64,000 nt of DNA, from positions 1,612,001-1,676,000 of the forward strand of contig NC_058161.1 of NCBI RefSeq assembly GCF_020080835.1, read 5' to 3'. The notes under the pieces are model-generated. The model was not told the DNA's origin. It worked only from the letters and a program-made list of their open reading frames with translations, and did no database searches. This DNA comes from Cotesia glomerata (lineage: Eukaryota; Arthropoda; Insecta; Hymenoptera; Braconidae). Positions 20,401 through 31,077 of the stretch are shown in pieces (positions within the stretch are counted from its first letter, which is position 1; every line of letters starts with the position of its first letter). Position numbers and translations under genes: made by a program.

Positions 20401-23400
20401 TACAGGAAATTGTCTAGTCCGTGTTAGTAATGGCCGAGCTTATATGCAGATCTTTAACACAACTAATGATGAAGTAGGAATTAAAATTCCAATCTTAGCT
20501 ATACGAGAGGTAGAAGAAGCGTACGCACCTCGTACGATTGATCCAGAAAATTCTTATGAAAATCTAATCGAAAACCTTGGAGTCACAAAGAGAATATTTA
20601 CAGTAGTTAAAAATCAATTCGATGAATGTAGATTTGAAAAATTAAAACCTTTAATAAACTTAGATTATTTGGAGAAAATAGAGAGAATTCATGTAGAAAA
20701 TTTATTAAGAAAATATTCAGATTGTTTCCACATCCCTGGTGAACCTTTAGGTTCAACTAATAATTACAAACATAGAATCCCAACAATGTACGATGTTCCC
20801 TTCACGACTAAGCAATACCGATTACCTCATTCTTTAAAGGCAGAAGTAGAAAATCAAATTAACGAGGCACTCCACTCAGGCATTATTAAGCCTTCGGAGT
20901 CGCCCTATAACAGTCCCATCTGGATTGTACCCAAAAAATGTGACTCACAAGGAAATAAACGTTGGAGGTTAGTAATCGACTTCAGAAATTTGAACGAACG
21001 AACAATTACAGACGCTATCCTTTGCCGAGCATTGTAGAGATTCTGGATCAATTGGGAGGTTCGCAATACTTCTCCGTTTTCGACTTGGCATCCGGTTATC
21101 ATCAGATCGAAATGGATCCGAGAGACAGTTGTAAGACAGCGTTCTCCACTCCGCAAGGTCATTGGGAATATTCTCGTATGCCCTTCGGATTGAAAAACGC
21201 TCCTGCAACGTTTCAACGATTGATGGATTCGGTGTTAACGGGACTCCAAGGAATATCAATGTTTGTATATTTGGACGACATTATTGTTTTTGCTAAAGAT
21301 TTGGAGGAACACGAAAAACACATAGATGATTTGATGGCTAGATTGAGAAAAGCCAATTTAAAATTACAACCCGAAAAATGTCACTTCCTTAGATCCGAAG
21401 TAAATTATCTAGGTCACATCATTAGTAAAGAGGGTTTAAAACCTGATCCGTCGAAGCTTGAAGCAGTTAGGAAATTTCCGGTGCCAAAAACGCAGAAAAC
21501 ATCAGAGAATTTTTGGGTTTAACAGGATATTACCGCCGATTCATTAAGAACTTTGCAAAAATTTCTAAACCATTAACCGAGCTATTACAGAAAGAAGTAG
21601 ACTTTATATGGACTGAGGAAACTCAGCAAGCTTTTGACATTTTAAAAGAAACATTATGTACCGCTCCGGTTCTTCAATACCCCGATTTTACAGAACCATT
21701 CATTATAACTACGGATGCGTCGGGTTTTGCTTTGGGAGCCGTGTTATCTCAAGGAGAGATCGGTCGAGATCTTCCAATCGCGTATTATTCAAGGGTCCTG
21801 CGAGGAGCTGAACTACGATATGACACTTACGAAAAGGAAGCTTTAGCGATTGTACAAGCGGTTAAAAATTTCAGACCATATGTATACGGTAAAGCTTTCA
21901 CTGTGGTAACTGATCATAAACCGTTAGTTTGGTTTCGAACCGCAAAGGACGGTAACGCGAGGATTCTCAAATGGCGGTTACGTTTAGCGGAATACGATTA
22001 CACCGTAATTTACAAGCCAGGAAAGATTAATTTAAATGCAGACGCGTTATCACGAAATCCAACAGAAACAGTTAACGTTACAACCCGCGCTCAAAGAAGG
22101 ATAGAAGAACGTGAAATTTTAGAAGACCGATTACAAAAAGAAATAGATGATTTCGAGAACTCTCAGAAAAACATTGTAGAATCAGATAATTTTCAGGAGC
22201 CACAACTCCTAGAGCCTCAGCTGTCACCGGTTGCTGGCAGGCCTGAGTCAGAGATTACACAGAATAACACAACTCAAACAGTAGAATCAAACGAACCAGA
22301 ATCCCCTAAACTTCGGTTGTCACCGGTTGCTGACAGATCAAAAGGTACGGAGATAGTCCCCGGAAAGACATGCGGATTATCTAAGGTACGTAGGGGAAGG
22401 CCACGCAAAGTGGTTGTTAATTTGGAAAATCCAGTGGAAGTCGAACGAGCTGAATCAAGTTCAGACTCGGAAACTTCCCAGAGTAGTGACTCTGATACGG
22501 AGGATGACGAACCATCCGATGTTGAGTCAAATCGAATAGGGAACACTGTAGCATTTGAGAATAACAATATTACTTTACCAACACAAACACCAAATATAGT
22601 AACGTCAAAAGAATTATTTCAATATAGACAAGATAATTTAGTATACTTCCTTGATTCGAACGGTTGTCCTTGTGACAACGGTTCAAGAGCTTTAAAGAAA
22701 TTAAACAAATTACCGTTTGTAGGGGTAATAGAAACAGGACAAGTTTTCTGGACTAAAATTAACAAGAAAAATTACTTTGGGTTAATTGTACTGAATGCCA
22801 GTGGGGAATCTTCACTGCGCATTCAAAGCAATATCGGGAAAACCTTAGTAAAATTAAAGGGCATCTTACGAGATAAAAATTTGAATACTTTCTCCATAGC
22901 CTCATCCGAACACATCGCTAATGTGCCTTGGATAGAGGTTCAAAAAATGTTGACCGAAGTTTTTAGTAGTCAGATCAATATCAAGGTTATCGTCTGTCTA
23001 GGGAAAGTTCGTTACGTTTCACCTGAGGAGCGTGACAGAGTTTTTTATGAAGCTCATAAAGCTCCTCTTGGGGGACACAAGGGAGTTTCTAAAACGTATA
23101 ATAGGATTAAGCACACGTATTATTGGGAGGGTCTAAAAGATGACATTCAACGTCGCATTCAACAATGCCTCGAATGTCAATTAAAAAAACTAGTACGAAT
23201 CAAGACTCGTCAACCTATGCTCATTACCGACACACCGGGAACTGTTTTCGAAAAGATCGCAATGGATATTGTCGGTCCATTGCCAGTTTCAGAGGGAGGT
23301 AATGAATATATTTTGACGATACAAGATTCCTTTTCAAAATTCTGTATAGCAATTCCTATTAACAATATGTTAGCTGTAACTGTTGCTGACGTTTTTATTA

Positions 23401-26400
23401 AACGTTTCATCTGTATTTATGGGGCCCCAAAAGCTCTACTTACAGATCAAGGACGGAATTTCGTCAGTACCTTTATGCAGCGAATCGCTAAACGTTTTAA
23501 AATTAAGAAGATCCAAACCACGGCTTTCCGACCCCAATCTAACGGTTCTTTGGAAAGATCGCATCATGTGTTAGGGGAATTCTTAAAACAATATGTCAAC
23601 AAGGAAAAGACTGGGATGAATGGTTGGAAGTAGCCACCTTTTCGTATAACACTTCCGTTCATGAAGGAACCAGATTCACTCCCTTTGAATTAGTTTATGG
23701 AAAGGTTGCGCGAGTTCCTTCTGAAGAACCCCTCCATGATTTAGATTGCTTACCTACTTATAACAATTATATCAAAGATTTAGTAACGAGACTAATCGAA
23801 ATCCGAAAACTTGCACGAGAGAATCTAATAAATGCTAAGGAAAGGTCAAAAATTCAGTATGACAGACATTTAAAAGTAGTTAATTTTAAAGAAAACGACC
23901 TAGTATTCTTACTAAAGGGACCTAAACCAAACAAATTTGGTGACCATTATGATGGACCTTACCAAATTTTACAAGTTTTACCTAACGGAAATATTCAAAT
24001 CAAAATGAACAATCAAATTAAAACAGTACATCCAAATCGGTTAAAATTAACGAAAATTTCGGAAACAAAACGAAAATGAAACCTAAAACGAAAGGGGACA
24101 AGAAACGAAAGGACCCAGATCCTGATTTTAAACCTTAATTTCCACCTATTAATACTATTTGTTTTACAGGATGGGAACTAATATACCAATGGCTATTTCG
24201 TATTTGTATTTCTTATTTAATTTTATTTATTACAGCTACGCAATTATAGGAAATGATTGTAGTAATAAAATAACGAACATGACCACCATATCGTTAGTGG
24301 ACATAGATGATTGCGATATTGAACCGGATCATGTGGACATAACCCTAGTAGACATACATTTATTACAATTAAATGATTTTGAACATACCGAGATCCTTCA
24401 ATGTAAAATTGAAGTGACTCGATTAATTTATTATTGCGGATATTGGGAACATACATACATAGTTAATAATGCCTATATGGGGTATGTCCATGCGATCCAG
24501 CGAGAAGCGTGTCAGATAGCGCACGATCATGGCACGTTTCACCTCGGTAACGCAATAATCGATGGTTTAACACCAAATTCGACTACTACTCGTAGTATTA
24601 CCCTTGCAGGAAAAGCGGGTCTTGATGGAACTTGTAAAGGGGCCAATATTCGGATCCTTACGGTACCTGGGACAATGTTGTAGTCACAGGAAGCGTAACG
24701 ATCACAATTCAATCCTCTTGGGCCCGAGTAAAGTCTGAATCTAATAAAATTTATATGCCATCAGGATCCACTTGCAAGTTAGAAACGGGATCTTGTATTG
24801 ACCCTGAAGGAGGGTATACCTTCTGGAACCCTCTACCTAAAAAATTTTGTAAGGCTAATACCTATTCTGTACTGTACAAAGGAGCCGTAACTAAGCTCAA
24901 AACAAATAATGACATTATATATTCAGTAAATGTAAGAGATACGAGTTTTTCATTAATTGTAACCGGGGAAGAGACCTCATGCGGCCTACCTATACTTAGA
25001 ACCGAACATCCTAAGCTTTTTATTGTTCAAAAATCCGATTTAAATATGTTAAATGAAGAGAATATCGTAACTATGCATTCAGATAACATGGATATTTTCC
25101 TTTACATGAATACAAAATTTATATACGTAGAAAGGTTCATTAGGTCTCAGATCCGTGATTTGTATAGAGATGTATTGTTACACCGTTGTAGAATAGAGAG
25201 GGAGATATTACGAAATAGCCTAGCGATAGCAGCGACCCAGCCAGATGAGTTCGCCTACCGATACATGGGAGGGCCAGGTTACATGGCGATCTTAGCGGGA
25301 GAGGTCATTCATCTAGTTAAGTGTGTGCCAGTGGAGCTAAAACTTTGGGCAGCAGAAAAATGTTACAACCGATTACCAGTCAGAAGAGGGAATCAAACTC
25401 TTTTCCTCACACCTCGCACTCATGTCATTACCACACAGGCAGCTGAAATTCCTTGCAACCCTTTACTCCTTCAATATTACTTGGTGGGACAAACTTGGTA
25501 TAAACTCCTGCCTAGTCCTGTCGAGACCGTAGCTCCAATTAGTTTAAAGCCTAGTACGAAGGTAACATGGAATTATAAGAATCCGAACCATCTAGCCACA
25601 AGTGGGGTGTACACTGAAAAGGAGTTGAACGACATGAAGAACCGCATAATGTTCACTATGGAACAAAACGCTATAGTTGCCAACGTTATGCAGAGGATCA
25701 CCAACGGAGTATACAGCAACCAACCATCGGTAATGAATCTACTGGACGAGGAGGCCCTGGAAAAATTAGCAGAAAACGCCTGGGATAAGACCTGGGGAAG
25801 TTCCTGAAATTTGGAACCTTCAGCGCCGGAGTAATTGGAATCTACGTCATCGCAAAGATGTTCAAGGCAATTGCGGATACAGTCATTCACGGTTACACTC
25901 TCCATTCAGTTTATGGATGGTCAGTAAAATTAATTGCAGCCTTGTGGGCCTCAGCAACTCACCTATTGCTCCATTTAGCCGAACCAAACGATCCAACGAG
26001 TGCTCAACGACAAGATCCTGAACCAGGAAATGGACCTACAGCCCCGATAATGAACCCTGACCTCTACCCTAAGTTGCCAGCAGCTTCGCCTAACCCAAAA
26101 GACCAACCAGTTTCGTCAACTCCAACGGATTTATCAGCGACAGCAGCGACGAATGGAGGCCGAACTTTTATAAATTAATTGATAGAATAATTTGAAAATA
26201 ATTAAAGTACGATCATCAAACTGATGTCGTACTCATTTCAATCGTACTTCCATCAAACGATGGGGGTGTTATGTCGGACTCAACGTTCGACATTTTAAAT
26301 TAATTGGATATAAATTATCCACTAATAATTCATATTTTTACATACATTTATTTTATTGTTTTAAAACTTTCCTCTCTAGACATTGCCATTAGTAATTTTT

Positions 26401-29400
26401 CCAAAAAGAATATTTTTATTTTTCTATTTTACGCCAGGTAATCGGTTTATATGGGTCGGGTTGTAAACCATAATTTTATGACCCGAACATTCAAGGAAAT
26501 AGTCTTATTTATCTAGTTACATCTTGGGAATTTTCCGCGTTTGGTTGGGCCGACCAAGAGCTCCGAGCCTGAACAAATAGTCTAATGGACTTTAACCTTT
26601 GTCTAGATCCGGAATAGAAATTTTTTTGTGATAATAAAATAAATGTACAGAAAGAGAAAATATTATAAAGATAACAGTATTTTAAATAATACAAAAAAGG
26701 TAAATAATGATAATTTTAAGTAACAAATTTTTGAATAATATAAAAAATAATATCTTTAAATAATGATAATTTTAAGTAACAAATTTTTGAATAATATAAA
26801 AAATAATATCTTTAAATAATGATAATTTTAAGTAAACAAATTTTTGAATAATATAAAAAAATAATATCTTTAAATAATGATAATCTAAGTAACAAATTTG
26901 AATATTGAAAGAAATAATATTCCTCAATAATGATAATTTAGTATAATAATTTAAATAAGGAACACCAACGTATGTAATAATAAAGCAAAATACTTAAAAT
27001 ATTAATAGTTAAATAACATTAATAAATAACAATAGTTTAAGTTTAGAAAAAGGAAATAAATGTTATAAGGTTTATTTCGAATTAAATATAATTCGCGAAA
27101 CATTTTAACTTACGATAAATTAATTACTCGGTTAATTAATTTAATAGAATCTCCCGAATAAACAAATAAACTACAGTAATGTAAATTTAGATTTAGTTAA
27201 ATAAATAACTTAGTTAACAAAGTAAAAATTTAACAATGATTTACGTTTCGATTGTTAACATAGAATTTAAGAGAAGGGAGACAACAGGCCTTTGAGACAA
27301 CGTGGAGGGAGTAGTGCGCTACCCGAAACGTTGGGCCCTCTCGAAGAAAGGGAAACTCGTGACTACTTGGTGTTACTGTAATTGGCCTAGAGTTTCCCCC
27401 AAACATAGAAATTAGGAAAATGTCACCACCTAAAATTCTTGTCAGTTTCAGTTTTTTTGTTTTCTAGTAGTCCAGTTTTAGTTTTTACACCCTCAACACG
27501 AGGTCAAGTTTAGTAGGTTAACGTAACACAATATTTTCCTCAGTCTATTATAATTAGTAAAATTTTACGTTGTTACGAGTCAAGTTAAAGTAGATTCAGT
27601 TGCATTTATCTTTCCTTTTATTTTTTATATTTTTTCTTATTCTTTTTATTGAAACAGGCAAGAAGCGGTGACATCGACATATAGTGTAAGTCCAAAAGTA
27701 ATGTATTAGAATTTTTGAATACATCTAATAATTTGAATTCTAATTTTATTTCTTTTTTTGTTATTTAATTTAACCAATTCCCATAAGCTTCAGATCCTTA
27801 TCTATTAGCCTAACGGCTAGGATAAAAATAATTAATTTTAGTTGCGTTCTGACGTAACAATTGTATTCTTAGTTTTTAGTAGATTTCATAGAAATCTAAC
27901 TATTGCATTGGTCCTCATGACGGAACTTTTGAAAAATTTTGCTTTATTTCGACTCAGCTCGTTAAGCGGATTCAGAAAATGCATATGGTTCAAAAGTTTA
28001 TATATGTATGTATTTATATATACATATATATAATATATACGATATAATCGGCATTGTCTGTTCTCTAACTTCCGTAATGCTAAACGGATCTCAATAAAAC
28101 GTAACATACTTATTCTTAGGATGATTTCCGAGGTAAGTTCTAAGATGAGCTAAATCTGTCGATTAGTTTAGAAATGAGAGCAATTCAAAAATTTTCAAAA
28201 TCGCAAAAAATTTTCACTTTTACCTTATTTCCGTGCAATAACAATGGAACGCGACATCCTATCGGATTTCTGTAAATTCCATTTGAAAGCTTATTTAATA
28301 AGCTATAATTTGTGTACTTATTTATTTCTCCAAATTAAATAGTTTAGGAATAATAGCAATTAAAAAATTTTAAAAAATCCCAAAAATTTTCACTTTTACC
28401 GTATTTCCGTGTAATTACAATTGAACGCGATATCTTATTAAAATTCTATGAATGGCATCTGAAAGCTTATCAAATAAGCTTTAATTTGTGTACCTCTTCA
28501 TCAGTCTAGGCTAAAAATCACCTACTTTCTCAGACAGATTTAATGAAATTTTACTTTTGCATTCGTTTTGACGTCATTGTTGTTTAATCAAACAGAAATT
28601 TTTTTTTTTTTTTCGTATCCAACCCTAGTAGTATCTTCATTATTTATCATGAAATCTACATCCATTTCGACTGTCAAATGGCCTTTTTTTTTTTAGAATT
28701 GTCATTGATCAAATTTTTTTTTGTCGTAATTTATTTATAAAAATATTATCACATGTCTTTTAATTTCATTATCATACAAATAAACAACCATGATATACGA
28801 CAAAAAAATTCTACATTTAGAATTTACACAAAATTATGACTGCCACTTTTTAAAAATAATTTTGAAGGCTTAGTTAAATTATTAAAATTAAAAAACCACC
28901 AAAAGTTCTTTAATTTTAGTGATGACATTAAAGTTAACAGTCACTTGATAATTTTATTTAAAAAATAAATCTTTTCTGAAAAACTGTTTTTAAAAAATTG
29001 CATTTAAAATTTCAACGTGTCAATTTTTTTTCTCATAATTTATTTGTTAAAAAAATTCCTAAAATTAATAAATATCTGCTGAATTAATTCTCATATTTAA
29101 GTGTCATAAAATAGCTAACAATTATTGACTAAATTTAACTGAATAAAATACCTTTGTAGCTAAATAAACACAAGTGACGAGTATTTCCTTGGGATGATAA
29201 TCCATAACACTATTTCTTAAATAAAATCTTTTGAAATAATGCAAAGCTGTCGCGATGGTAGCTCTCGGCATTGGTGGAGAGAATCTTTTACAAAAATCTC
29301 GTAATTGAAGTTCATAAAATCTTAACAGCATTCGTTCCTCTGTATCAGATAAAAAATACAGCTCTCTTTCTTCAGGCTATAAATAAAAAAATAAATTATT

Positions 29401-29890
29401 AAGTACAAATAATTATTAGACTTGTCATAAAAAGTAAATTATTTTTTTAAAGCCTTTTTTTTAATGCCATTAAAGTTAGCAGTCACTTGACTATTTTTTA
29501 ATTATTTTAAACAACCAAATTTGTTCCAAAAATTGCATTTTAATTTTTTTTAATTTCTACATGTCAATTTTTTTTTATAATTATTTTTTACCATAATTTA
29601 CTTGCTAAAAAATTCTTAAAATTATCAAATGTCTGCTAAATTAATTTTCATTTTTTTTTAGTGTAATTAATTAGTAATAATAATAAAAAAATTTGACAAG
29701 TATCAGCTGATTTTAGTATTATTTAAAAAAAAGTTAATTATAATTAAAAAAATATTTAATTATAAATACATACTGTCATTTTTGAACCATATTTATCAAC
29801 GTAAGCGGCATTTGCTTTTTGCCTTAAAGCTGTCAGATCTTTTTCATCTGAAAAAATCCAATATTTTTTTTGCGTACTCGTTGAAAACAT
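14296..29890 (-). CDS. CycH: Cyclin H (CDK-activating kinase / TFIIH subunit), complete, six exons
   Basis: Regulatory partner of CDK7 in the nucleus, within the CDK-activating kinase and TFIIH. Exons on the reverse strand are 29890-29774, 29376-29152, 15833-15660, 14992-14767, 14625-14514 and 14422-14296. All have GT-AG introns in matching phases (0,0,0,1,2), giving 981 nt and 326 aa, close to the ~320 aa usual in animals. The N-terminus MFSTSTQKKYWIFSDEKDLT is typical. The first cyclin fold holds PMPRATIATALHYFKRFYLR and HPKEILVTCVYLATKVEEFN. The second fold holds HNPFRPVEGFMIDIKTRYSS and LYAPSQIALAAVL. The tail is acidic (DEEDLHDDDRY). Intron 2 is 13.3 kb because an antisense LTR retroelement is inserted there; all exons remain intact. 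The last two exons are also duplicated at 5515-5830. Identification is firm. Confidence 0.96.
14514..14625 (-). CDS. CycH: Cyclin H exon 5
   Basis: Joins exon 4 in phase 1 to read RKIRSMAKSIEIPNKEIVKA, the linker helix after the second cyclin fold. Ends AT|GTAAGT in phase 2. Its acceptor TTAG is intact here and mutated in the relic at 5.8 kb. Confidence 0.92.
14767..14992 (-). CDS. CycH: Cyclin H exon 4 (second cyclin fold)
   Basis: Starts TRYSSLENPERLRSHIDDFL and contains LLYAPSQIALAAVLHATSKI. Acceptor TTTTAG, donor A|GTAAGT. Confidence 0.95.
15001..15612. repeat. AT-only minisatellite in Cyclin H intron 3
   Basis: About 600 bp made almost wholly of variants of ataaaattaattaatttaat, with units of roughly 27-38 bp. 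It fills the intron between exons 4 and 3. The 99-codon reverse open frame here is a translation of the repeat. Confidence 0.9.
15660..15833 (-). CDS. CycH: Cyclin H exon 3
   Basis: 58 codons, phase 0 at both ends: VEEFNVSISQFVANLKGDRE through LLLMQQLNYHLTIHNPFRPV to FMIDIK. Acceptor CAACAG, donor AAA|GTAAGT. It is the first exon downstream of the retroelement in transcript order. Confidence 0.95.
16008..17601 (+). repeat. 5' LTR (1594 bp)
   Basis: Differs from the 3' LTR, by eye, at only three homopolymer lengths (near 16153 T6/T5, near 16553 T4/T3, and A6/A7 near 16600). It contains about four tandem units of ~57 bp (16440-16640) built on aataatgataattttaagta. The LTR presumably carries promoter and polyadenylation signals, which I did not locate. 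Confidence 0.93.
17606..17623 (+). other. Primer-binding site, tRNA-Pro-like
   Basis: tgggggctcagccgggat starts four bases after the LTR. It matches the complement of the tRNA-Pro 3' end at about 16 of 18 positions, the same primer class used by gammaretroviruses. Another tRNA could fit better. Confidence 0.6.
17624..18321 (+). other. Retroelement 5' leader
   Basis: AT-rich untranslated leader with several T runs before the gag ATG at 18322. No other ORF is seen. Confidence 0.6.
18322..18972 (+). pseudogene. gag: gag, N-terminal part (frameshifted)
   Basis: Begins MSDDKPKSSYSLRSKPEQEL. An acidic Pro/Asn-rich region follows, then a capsid-like helical segment (ISLNDALVCVPRFQGNPGDL, ~115-190). 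The frame is lost near 18905-18925, after which gag continues one frame over; the last ~20 residues to the stop at 18970 are out-of-frame sequence. Gag would form the particle shell. Confidence 0.8.
18981..19889 (+). pseudogene. gag: gag, C-terminal part with three zinc knuckles
   Basis: Continues capsid (NRLKRKGREIVDCYQTQNPE) through an Asn-rich linker (about residues 95-160). Three CCHC knuckles follow: CYRCKTPGHTTRNC, CQVCDMNGHTAKAC and CQLCSQHGHLAKNC, which bind the genomic RNA. It ends at 19889, overlapping pol by about 140 bases. The -1 offset to pol at this point is normal for Gypsy elements. Confidence 0.85.
19751..21037 (+). pseudogene. pol: pol part 1: protease and RT N-terminus
   Basis: Sequence before about 19890 overlaps gag. 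The aspartic protease motif MLDSGASPNLI lies near residue 77. The RT start reads SPYNSPIWIVPKKCDSQGNK and LVIDFRNLNERTI. The frame is lost at about 21005-21020, where RT continues one frame over. Confidence 0.85.
20962..21522 (+). pseudogene. pol: pol part 2: RT palm with YLDD
   Basis: RT proper begins RYPLPSIVEILDQLGG. It contains FSVFDLASGYHQIEM, the catalytic MFVYLDDIIVF (about 21258-21290) and LGHIISKEGLKPDP. The first ~17 residues are out-of-frame. Another one-base shift sits in an A run near 21495. Confidence 0.9.
21513..23635 (+). pseudogene. pol: pol part 3: RNase H, AT-hook linker, integrase
   Basis: Starts LTGYYRRFIKNFAKISKPLT. RNase H has TTDASGFALGAVLSQ, YEKEALAIVQAV and VVTDHKPLVWF. 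A ~200-residue acidic linker follows with a duplicated LSPVAGR/LSPVADR motif and an AT-hook-like RRGRPRK (~22390-22410). Integrase has the HHCC finger (HKAPLGGHKGVSK, QQCLECQ) and core acidic residues in MDIVGPLP, LLTDQGRNF and SNGSLERSHH. A one-base shift in an A run near 23605 ends this frame. Confidence 0.9.
23624..24079 (+). pseudogene. pol: pol part 4: integrase C-terminus
   Basis: Continues integrase after the shift: VATFSYNTSVHEGTRFTPFE, a helical region, and the SH3-like tail (GDHYDGPYQILQVLPNG, VHPNRLKL) typical of Gypsy integrases. Ends at TGA 24077-24079. Confidence 0.85.
24159..24683 (+). pseudogene. env: env glycoprotein, N-terminal part (chuvirus-like)
   Basis: The likely start is MGTNIPMAISYLYFLFNFIY at 24171, since TTTTACAG directly before it is a good splice acceptor for a subgenomic env RNA. 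A hydrophobic signal peptide is followed by a Cys-patterned ectodomain (NDCSNKI, TISLVDIDDCDI, ILQCKIEVTRLIYYCGYWEH). This pattern recalls glycoproteins of chuvirus-like negative-strand RNA viruses, also known as env in some insect LTR elements. No baculovirus-F-type RxxR cleavage site is evident. The frame is lost near 24665. Confidence 0.65.
24755..25807 (+). pseudogene. env: env glycoprotein, middle part
   Basis: The same frame is open from about 24675; the first ATG is at 24755. The Cys-rich ectodomain continues (GSTCKLETGSCIDPEGGYTF, YNRLPVRRGNQTLFLTPRTH) and ends with a helix-rich stalk (MFTMEQNAIVANVMQRITNG). N-glycosylation motifs such as NQT are visible. A shift in a G/A run near 25795 gives the stop at 25807. 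Confidence 0.65.
25858..26178 (+). pseudogene. env: env C-terminal part (membrane anchor and tail)
   Basis: The frame is open from about 25797 and includes FGTFSAGVIGIYVIAKMF, a probable membrane-spanning segment, then a second hydrophobic stretch (LIAALWASATHLLLHLA). A Pro-rich cytoplasmic tail (about residues 45-100) ends ..GGRTFIN. It fits the end of a class of viral fusion glycoproteins. Confidence 0.6.
26267..27859 (+). repeat. 3' LTR (1593 bp)
   Basis: Preceded by the purine tract gatggggg and ending GTAACA before the ATTG target duplication. Matches the 5' LTR except for three homopolymer-length differences. Confidence 0.93.
27860..29151. other. Cyclin H intron 2, part 5' of the retroelement in transcript order
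   Basis: No coding signal. A diverged direct duplication of about 165 bp (28170-28330 and 28350-28500) shares ttttcacttttacc and aaagcttat motifs. An AT dinucleotide run lies at 28000-28045. Confidence 0.6.
29152..29376 (-). CDS. CycH: Cyclin H exon 2 (first cyclin fold)
   Basis: 75 codons, phase 0 at both ends: PEERELYFLSDTEERMLLRF to HPKEILVTCVYLATK. Acceptor TTATAG, donor AAG|GTATTT. Confidence 0.95.
29774..29890 (-). CDS. CycH: Cyclin H exon 1 with start codon
   Basis: Starts MFSTSTQKKYWIFSDEKDLT at 29890 and ends YGSKMT before the donor GTATGT. This is the conserved Cyclin H N-terminus. Confidence 0.93.
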
Positions 29891-30256
29891 TTTTTCTTTT
29901 AAATTTTATCAATCTTATGACAATTGACATGTAATTAAATAAAATTATATATTAGTCTGATCTACAGAATAACAACAAACACCGAACACTGTTCTTGGTA
30001 AGTTTGTATACAGCGACTTAACCTCATCTACTGCCACGTTGGCGCTAGTAGTTCTTTTCTGTGGAAGAAGCGCGCGAAATTAGAAAAGTGCGCGAAATTT
30101 TAAATTTAAAAATTAATTTAGCAGATTTTTGATAATTTTTAGAATTTTTTTAACAAATAAATTACAGCAAGATAAATTTATTTTTAACATCCTATGTTTA
30201 GATAATATAAAAAATTATAAATAATTTGCTGGACAGTTTATTTTTAAAGAAAAAAA
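29891..30256 (-). promoter_or_regulatory. Cyclin H 5' flank
   Basis: Probable 5' UTR and promoter. A GC-richer patch at about 30010-30095 (ccacgttggcgctagtagtt) stands out from AT-rich surroundings. I cannot place the transcription start. Confidence 0.4.
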
Positions 30257-30824
30257 ATTAAGAAAACGGTTGACCCTAAAGGCCATCCCTGCAACTTCCC
30301 GCTAACTCCATACCTAAACGCACAACATTTCAGTTATTTTGTTTTTGAGCTCTTCGAGCTCATAAATACAATTTGTGTGTTATTTTGAGCTCTCCAAGCT
30401 CAAAAAAATAGCTTTTGTATGCTTTTGAGCTCTTCGAGCTCAAAAGTTTGATAGAAGTTTGATAAAACACTATTTTTTGAATTTTCAAACCGCAATAACT
30501 TTTGAATGAATGAACCGATTTTTACGTGGTTGGTGGCATTCGACGCAATTTTTGAAACCTCATAACGAATTTTTAAGTTTTAATCGATCGAACAAGAAAT
30601 TTCGAAGTAATCCCAAAAAAAACACTTTTTTTGAAATTTTTCGTTTTTGATAACTCTCGAACGAATCAACCGATTTTGACGGGACTGGTGGCAATCGACG
30701 TGGTTTTTCAAACTCAACAGCGGAATAGTTTTTGGAATTGATCGATGCAACCGTTTAGAAATTATTCCAAAAAAAACGATTTTTTGAAAATTTTATTTTT
30801 GAGCCGTTCAAAAGTTATAAGAAG

Positions 30825-30906
<82 letters not shown>

Positions 30907-31077
30907 CACACACATATATATATATAAAGCCGCACGGACACCATCGCGGGAATAGTCAGGAAAGTTTCCTGTGACCTTAAAACTTCGAGATCTGATGAAA
31001 ACTCAATTTTCGCATAACGGGGTGAAACCAATAACTTCCCGAATTTTGAAAATCTTCGATTTTCTTAGCGGGAAGTT
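30257..31077. repeat. GAGCTC-hairpin repeat, copy 4 (full)
   Basis: Same termini and palindromes as copy 1. The internal CA run is expanded here to ~87 bp (30828-30914). Confidence 0.85.
30828..30914. repeat. (CA)n microsatellite
   Basis: About 43 CA units with one CG interruption near 30899, followed by a short AT run. It arose inside the hairpin repeat; sister copies have only 10-20 bp of CA. Confidence 0.95.

Larger units (their letters stand above)
16008..27859 (+). mobile_element. Env-bearing Ty3/Gypsy-type LTR retroelement, 11.85 kb
   Basis: LTRs at 16008-17601 and 26267-27859 start TGTTATG and end GTAACA. The target duplication ATTG lies at 16004-16007 and 27860-27863. A primer-binding site, gag with three zinc knuckles, protease, RT, RNase H, integrase, a separate env and a purine tract (gatggggg) before the 3' LTR are all present in Gypsy order. 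It is antisense to Cyclin H in intron 2. Coding frames are broken by single-base shifts described at each piece. The LTR pair looks almost identical, so insertion is recent. Confidence 0.95.

Noticed and set aside
30745..31031. Open frames on both strands around 30.8 kb
   Set aside because: They encode His-Thr or Val-Cys repeats from the CA microsatellite.
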